A stretch of DNA of 8,189 bases from assembly GCA_900314375.1 (NCBI GenBank), contig OMVC01000043.1, positions 1-8,189 on the forward strand, written 5' to 3'. Of the stretch, positions 1 to 6,200 are shown in pieces (position 1 is the first letter of the stretch; each line of letters starts with the position of its first letter). The position numbers and the translations under genes were made by a program. The notes under the pieces were generated by a model. The model worked only from the letters and a program-made list of their open reading frames with translations, ran no database searches and was not told the DNA's origin. This DNA is from an uncultured bacterium. GTDB lineage: Bacteria > Cyanobacteriota > Vampirovibrionia > Gastranaerophilales > Gastranaerophilaceae.

Positions 1-43
1 TTAGGGGGCCACCCCTTGGGAAGATAGCTAGTTGCCGACACCT
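1..43 (+). rRNA. rrf: 5S ribosomal RNA, 3' end (5' truncated by window)
   Basis: The first 43 bases match the layout of the 3' third of bacterial 5S rRNA: a G-run/C-run hairpin (GGGGGCCACCCC, helix IV region), then TTGGGAAGATAGCTAG (loop E / helix V region), then GTTGCCGACACCT, which would form the 3' strand of helix I. The order matches E. coli (GGGGTCTCCCCATGCGAGAGTAGG then CTGCCAGGCAT), while GGGAARATAGCT resembles the cyanobacterial form (GGGAAAATAGCTCG). An intrinsic terminator follows eight bases later, as expected for the last gene of an rRNA operon. The match is from memory, not from a covariance search; the 5' two thirds lie outside the window, so helix I pairing cannot be checked. 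Confidence 0.8.
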
Positions 44-50
44 AATTTAG

Positions 51-90
51 AAAAAGCGGAATTAACCTATAGTGTTGATTCCGCTTTTTT
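51..90 (+). terminator. intrinsic terminator of the rRNA operon
   Basis: A perfect 12-bp inverted repeat (AAAAAGCGGAAT at 51-62 with ATTCCGCTTTTT at 78-89) can extend inward by four pairs, one of them G-T, to leave a 7-base loop. A T-rich tract (TTTTTTATTTT) follows on the plus strand. It starts eight bases after the 5S rRNA end, so it most likely ends the rRNA transcript. Confidence 0.85.
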
Positions 91-178
91 ATTTTGTATT
101 TTTATGTATAAAACTTCAAGGTATTTCTAAAAATTTAGTAACACAAAACTTACAAATATAGGTCTATTGTATTAATTT
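91..178. other. AT-rich intergenic spacer
   Basis: Short AT-rich stretch between the rRNA terminator and the second hairpin. No ORF, tRNA-like fold or convincing promoter was seen. Confidence 0.5.
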
Positions 179-221
179 AATAAATAACCCCTCTTTTTGT
201 GCTAAAGAAGGGTTATTTATT
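179..221. terminator. bidirectional terminator between convergent units
   Basis: Inverted repeat AATAAATAACCC (179-190) with GGGTTATTTATT (210-221), 12 perfect pairs. After one mismatch (191/209) five more pairs form (192-196 with 204-208), with a short loop. On the plus strand the stem runs into a T tract (to 227), a good second terminator behind the rRNA operon. On the minus strand it lies about 40 bases past the stop of the large gene, and the descending arm is itself T-rich but without a clean T tract after it. It therefore probably serves both directions, with the plus orientation stronger. Confidence 0.7.
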
Positions 222-246
222 TTTTTATATAAGTATGTAATTTGGT

Positions 247-286
247 ATGAATTGTAATTTTATATTTTTTCTATATTACAATTCAT
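247..286. repeat. 12-bp inverted repeat flanking the stop codon
   Basis: Perfect 12-bp inverted repeat (ATGAATTGTAAT at 247-258, ATTACAATTCAT at 275-286) with a 16-base AT-rich spacer. The TAA stop (260-262 on the minus strand) lies in the spacer and the last eight codons (MNCNIEKI) span one arm and the spacer. There is no following T tract on the minus strand, so it is not a standard terminator; it could protect the mRNA 3' end or be an insertion scar. Confidence 0.6.
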
Positions 287-3200
287 TGCAGTCCTTGTGG
301 TATGCTGTAAGTGTGCTTTTTGCGTCGGAGAAAGTTGTTTTATAACTTTCTTGCTATTATTATTTTGATTATCTGTTGTTGTGATGTGGCTTGTGATATT
401 GTTTTTTAATTGATAGTGTTTTTTATCTTGCACTTTTTGATTTCTCTTATCTTTACTTAAAGCCCAACGGAATCCAAATGATAATGCGACACCATTTCTG
501 CCGCCATTGCGCATCATTGCTTGTCCATACGCCATAAATGTGTCAGACACGTGTTTTTGTACCCCAATGCCATATTCAACATAAGGTTTTGTATGCATTT
601 CTGGAAGTTTAACCCCGTTTGCAGTTGTGTGAGTTTCGTTCATTAAGTTCCATACCATGCCTACAGAAGCATAAGGCTGCCAACCTTTTTTAGTATTAGC
701 CATAATCTTTATTTCAGGATTAAGTTGTATTGTATGCATTGGATCAGCTTTAATTTTTATTCCTGCGGCATTTTTGTAGTCTAAGGTATTTACAATATTG
801 TAGCTTAAGAATAATCTTGGTTGAATAATATATTTACCTTCTTTAAATTCGATATTGTATCCTGTTTTTGAGCCGATACCGGCCATAATGGATGTCATAT
901 CTTCATGACCGTACATTGTATGCGCTTCTGCGACACCTGCTCCGGCTGTTGCTGTCAATGCAGTCCAGAAATTGCCTTTATAGAATGTTTCTGTCAAGCC
1001 GACTAACCCGCCATTTGTTGATGCATCAACTCCGGAATAGTCAAGTTGTGAACCGTGATATCCGATATATGCCGTACCAACATTTGCCCAGCCATGTTTC
1101 ATCTTGTGTATATTAGAGTCAAAACCTACCAGTGTTCCGTATGATATTACGTCAACCTTAGGACCGTTTTTAAGGTTAATTTTTTCAAAAGTACTGAATG
1201 GTTTTACCCAAACAGATTTATTTTTATGCTCGAGGTCTAATGGTCCGAGGTTTTGGTTAAAATCTGTAGAAAGTGCGTAAGTATCGCGATTAATTTCGGC
1301 AAACCTGTCCATTTGAGACATGTTCATAAACGTATCTCCATGTTCAAATGCATATAATAATGTTTGAGTCATTGCTGTTGACATTCCGCCTTGAGCAGCA
1401 ACGTTTGATGTCAAAACCGCAGGATTGAATTTCGAGCTGCTATTGTTTGAACCTGAACCGCGCGAAAATACAAATAAGCCGTCTTTTCCTGTTTTGTCAT
1501 AGTCAACATCGTAACGGTATATTTTTGTATAAACCTCTTTGATATCAGATTTTACGACATCTTTAAATTTACCTCTGGCAAAAGTAACTTTTGTGACGTC
1601 CTCTTTTCCATCTGATAATACATTCATAGCATTGACATTAATGTTTCCTCCGACAGGCGCTGCTGAATCTAATGCAGTAATACTACCCATTTTTTTATTT
1701 TCCAAATCAACGTCAACACTATTGATATTAAAGTTGCCGCCATTCATGTTTAGTGCGTTAAGAGTTAAATTGTTTAATGCCAAATTTGGTATAGTGAAGT
1801 TGCCTGATTTCATTGTCAAGCTGTTATTTCTGTTACTAATAAATGCGATGTCATTCAATGTTGTGTTTGCGCCTGAATTGACAAGTTGTTGATTGTTAAA
1901 GTTACCTTTAATCTCTTGGTTTCCTTCTTTAAAAGTAACTGTGCCTTGACCGTTTACATCAGATGTAATATTATTTGACGGACCTGCAAATACAACCTCT
2001 CCGTTGTTTGTAACATCATCTGATAATGTAGCATTTTCAAATTGCAGAGTTCCTTCATTGTCAATTGATTTTGTATTTTTTAATGAAGAATTTTTCAGTG
2101 TTAATTTCGCATCTTCATCTGTTTTTAAGTTTGTTTTATTACTAAAATCAATATAATTGTTTTCGTCTTTGCCTTGTACTGTCAAATCTCCGAAAACTGT
2201 TATTGCTTCCCCGTCATAAGTATATGTAGGAGTTTCTTTTGTAAATGTGAAGGTTTTCTTTTCGTTGTTTATTGTTTCCAAGGCGCATATATATTCTAAT
2301 GTGTTTAATCCGACGCCATGAAGTCCTAATGAATCGTGGAAAGTATCAGTGGTTTCTAATGTAACATCAGAAATTGCAGCTAACAAAGTTTCGGATGTTA
2401 CATGCGGTTGATAAGGTTTGTAACTGAAAGAATCAATATTTTCCATATAAAGTTGGATTGGAGCATTTATTTCATTTCCGTTAGCGTTATTTATGACTTG
2501 AACTTTTATGGTATCTCTGCCGTTAAATACAGCTTCTGTATTTAGTATATTAAGCTCGTTAAGATTTACACGTCCAATACCTTTGTGGTCGACAAGAACT
2601 ATTCTATCTGCTTTTTCTTGGCTCCAATCTATATCAATGTTGTATTTTGTATTGTTTGAAGTAAGAGCATTTACTATATAGTCTGTCAATTTATTATCTT
2701 CAAGGTGGATGGTTCCTGTGTTTGCTGTAAAATAAGTATTTTCGTGTGCCAAGACATTTGATACGCTATTTTCTCTATCTGTTACCCCCAGATAAAGATT
2801 TGTATTTTCGAGAGTTGCGTGTGTGGCATTTTTTACTTCATTATTCAGGTGTATGCTGCCTGTCTCATCTCCGTCCAGCATAAGTGAGTAATTTACACCA
2901 TCAATTGTGTCATCAAAAATCATTTTTCCGTTATTTGTTGCATTTAGTTTTAACGGCCAGCCTGTATTAACATAAATAGCGTTATATTCTTTGCCTTCGG
3001 TATTTTTAACATAATTGCCTCTGAATATACTTTCATAATTATCGGCATTTATTGTTAATCCTCTTGCTGTGTATATTGCGCCGCCTAATGCTTTACTTGA
3101 ATCAAGAGATTCAGCATAGTTGTTAAAGAAAGATGAATTGTTTATGGTTACATTATTGCTGCCTAAATCTATCGCGATAGCACCGCCTGCAGTCAAGAAA

Positions 3201-6200
3201 GAATCTTCATAGTTATATTGCTGTCCAAATATTCTGTTGTATAGTGTGATGCTATCATTTGATTTGCCTTTTGCGTAGTTTTCGGTGAATGTACCTGAAA
3301 TATTTGTTTGTTCGTTATTATTGGTATTCCCAAGCAAGTATATCGCACCGCCGCGGGCTGCCGCATCATCTTCAGAAACTGAATAGTTGCCGCTAAAGTC
3401 TGCTTCAATATTCTTTATTGCGCCGCTATCATATATAGCGCCACCAAATGCAGCACCTTCTTTTGCTGTTGCGTGGTTGTTTGTAAATGCACCTTTAACG
3501 GTTTCGATTTTGGCTTCTCCGTTATTATATATTGCGCCGCCGCCGGTATATAGTGTATTGTCGGTAGAATGTGGGTAGTGGAACTTGCCGCCTTGTACAT
3601 AGTTATTTTCAAAGTTTCCTTCAACGCCTGCAATATCTCCGCTGTTAGCTATCGCACCGCCTATTGCCAGAGTTTTACTTTGAACATAATTATCTTTAAA
3701 GTTGCCTTTTATATAACCAATAGTATCCCTATCTTCAGGGTGTTGATATGGGTATGAACCGCCATTTCCGATGGCTCCGCCCGCAGCAAATTCGACGTCT
3801 TCGCCTGTATTGACAGCGTGGTTCCCCGTAAAATCTGCCGTAATATCACCTATTTTTGCCGTCAAGCTCCCGTGAGAAAGTATATCATAATATCCGTTGT
3901 AAATAGCACCGCCTTCTGCATAATTATTGGCAGATTTTACATGGTTATTTATGAGTGAAGCATTTACTATACCGCCACCTGATGCTCCGTAATAAAATCT
4001 GTCGCCTGTGTTGTTGGTGCCGTCTACAGTGACGTAGTTGTCTTTAAAATTACCTTTTATATCTCCGACAGTGCCATATTGGTTTACTAAAACACCACCA
4101 TACGCACTTCTGTGAGCATTTACGTAATTGTCATGGAAATTACCTGTAATATCGCCTATATCGCCGCCACGTTGTCGTATGACACCGCCATTGAGTTCGG
4201 TACCTTCTGCATAATTGTTAAAGGCTTCTTCAAATGTGATATTGCCAATGGTACCATAGTCTTTAGATATTACACCACCGCCGTTCCACGCGCCATCGCT
4301 TGTAGAATCTGCTATTACATGGTTACCTGAAACTACTTTTGCCGTAATATCACCTATAGTGTTGTCATTTATAGATATAACACCGCCATTGATATGGTAT
4401 GCGTTTACCCCTTCAACGGCATTGTCTGTAATATTATTTACGTTAATTTCGTCAATAGTAGTGTTGGTATTAGAACCTAAAAATATAGCTCCGCCGCCTA
4501 TAATGTATCCATTTTCTGCTTTTACATAGTTATTTGAGATATCTCCCGTAATAGAGTTGATGTGGAAATTAACCTTGTTGCCATAGCTGCTATTAACGTA
4601 TATTGCACCACCGCCTAAATCTGCACTATGGACGTAAGAAGTGTATGATTCAACATAGTTATTTTTTATACCGGTGATATGCCCACCGTTTATTGAGCCT
4701 GATTCCAGATATATTGCGCCGCCTGATGCTATGCCTGATGAAGATTTGACATGGTTATCCGAAATTTCTCCATTTATTGAATCAATAACAAAATTTTGTG
4801 ATGAGTTATAGATAGCGCCGCCATAAGCAGATGCTCCACCGGTACTATCGCTTTCAGCATAGTTTCCTTTTATATCACCGATATTTTCTGCATAAAGTAT
4901 TCCTGTATTGTAAATAGCACCGCCTTCTGCATAATTATTGGCAGATTTTACATGGTTATTTATGAGTGAAGCATTTACTATACCGCCACCTGAAAGGACG
5001 AAATAGTCATCATCATTCAAGCTATTTATAGGATTTTCTGTTATGTATGTTCCGTCATTGATTTTGTTTTGCAGACTAGTATAACTTGATTGGGAGTTTG
5101 AACTTGATGAATTAACTACTTTAATTATCAATTTTTTACCTTGAGCAAGAAGATTATCAATCAATTCTTTATCTTCAGGTTTATATGCGGTGAGAGTTTG
5201 GTATCTGTATGTACAAGTATATTTTGTTATGGTTATTAATGCTGCATCTTTTGCACCTTCTGCTATAATACCGGTATTATATATAGCTCCACCTGCAGCC
5301 CATGAACCTTCAGCATAGTTGCCTGTTATGTCGCCTTCTATACTGTTTATATTGCCGCTATTGTATATAGCACCGCCCATAACAATGCTTGCGTAACTAT
5401 TATTTGTGCCATTTGGACCTAATGCATAGTTATCTTTTATGCCGCCTGCTATATCACCTAAATTGCCGCCATTATTATATATAGCTCCGCCATATACATT
5501 GTTGCTGTTGCTGCTGCCGTTATAGCCTAATACCGCAATCGCATGGTTGTTTGTGATGCCGCCTGTAATAGCATCAAGTTGGATATTATTTGCGGTTGCA
5601 CCATATATAGCACCGCCTGATGCTTGAGCGCCTTCGGCATAGTTGCCTGAAATTTCACCAAGTGTACCTGTAATGGTACTGCCGGATGAATTGTAAATAG
5701 CACCGCCATAAGCCTGACCACCGCCTAAAACAGTATCATCCGCATTATACACAAGAGCTTGTGCATAGTTATTTTTCAAATCAGAACCTTTGAAATTAAT
5801 AATGCCCGGAATGTTTCCGCCACCGTAATAACCGTTATATATAGCACCGCCATAAGCCTGACCGGCACCTATTGCATGGTTGTTTTCGACGTTACCCTCA
5901 ATAGAGTTTATATTCAACGAAGTTGCCAATGCCCCGCCGTAAGCATTTGCTCCGCCTGTCGGTCTTCCGTTTGCATTGTATGAGTTTATGGCATCTGCAT
6001 AATTGTCTTTGATATCACCTTTAATTGTTCCGATTGTACCGTTGCCTGCATAGATTGCACCGCCTGATGCTCCCGGACCTTTTGCATGATTGCCCGAAAT
6101 CTCACCGACTTCGTCAAGATTTAATGTGCCTGTTGAATAAATTGCACCGCCACCTGTGTGATTAAAGCCTTCTGTGTGGTTTTCTGTAATGTCGCCTAAT

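Noticed and set aside
1..43. SRP RNA, RNase P RNA or tmRNA 3' end as another identity for the left edge
   Set aside because: No SRP GGAAG tetraloop context, no RNase P or tmRNA 3' signature with CCA; the G-run/C-run then GGGAARATAGCT order fits 5S rRNA better.
458..1219. Trimeric (YadA-type) autotransporter anchor
   Set aside because: The C-terminal barrel is about 254 residues, not about 70, and there is no coiled-coil stalk or head repeat of that family.
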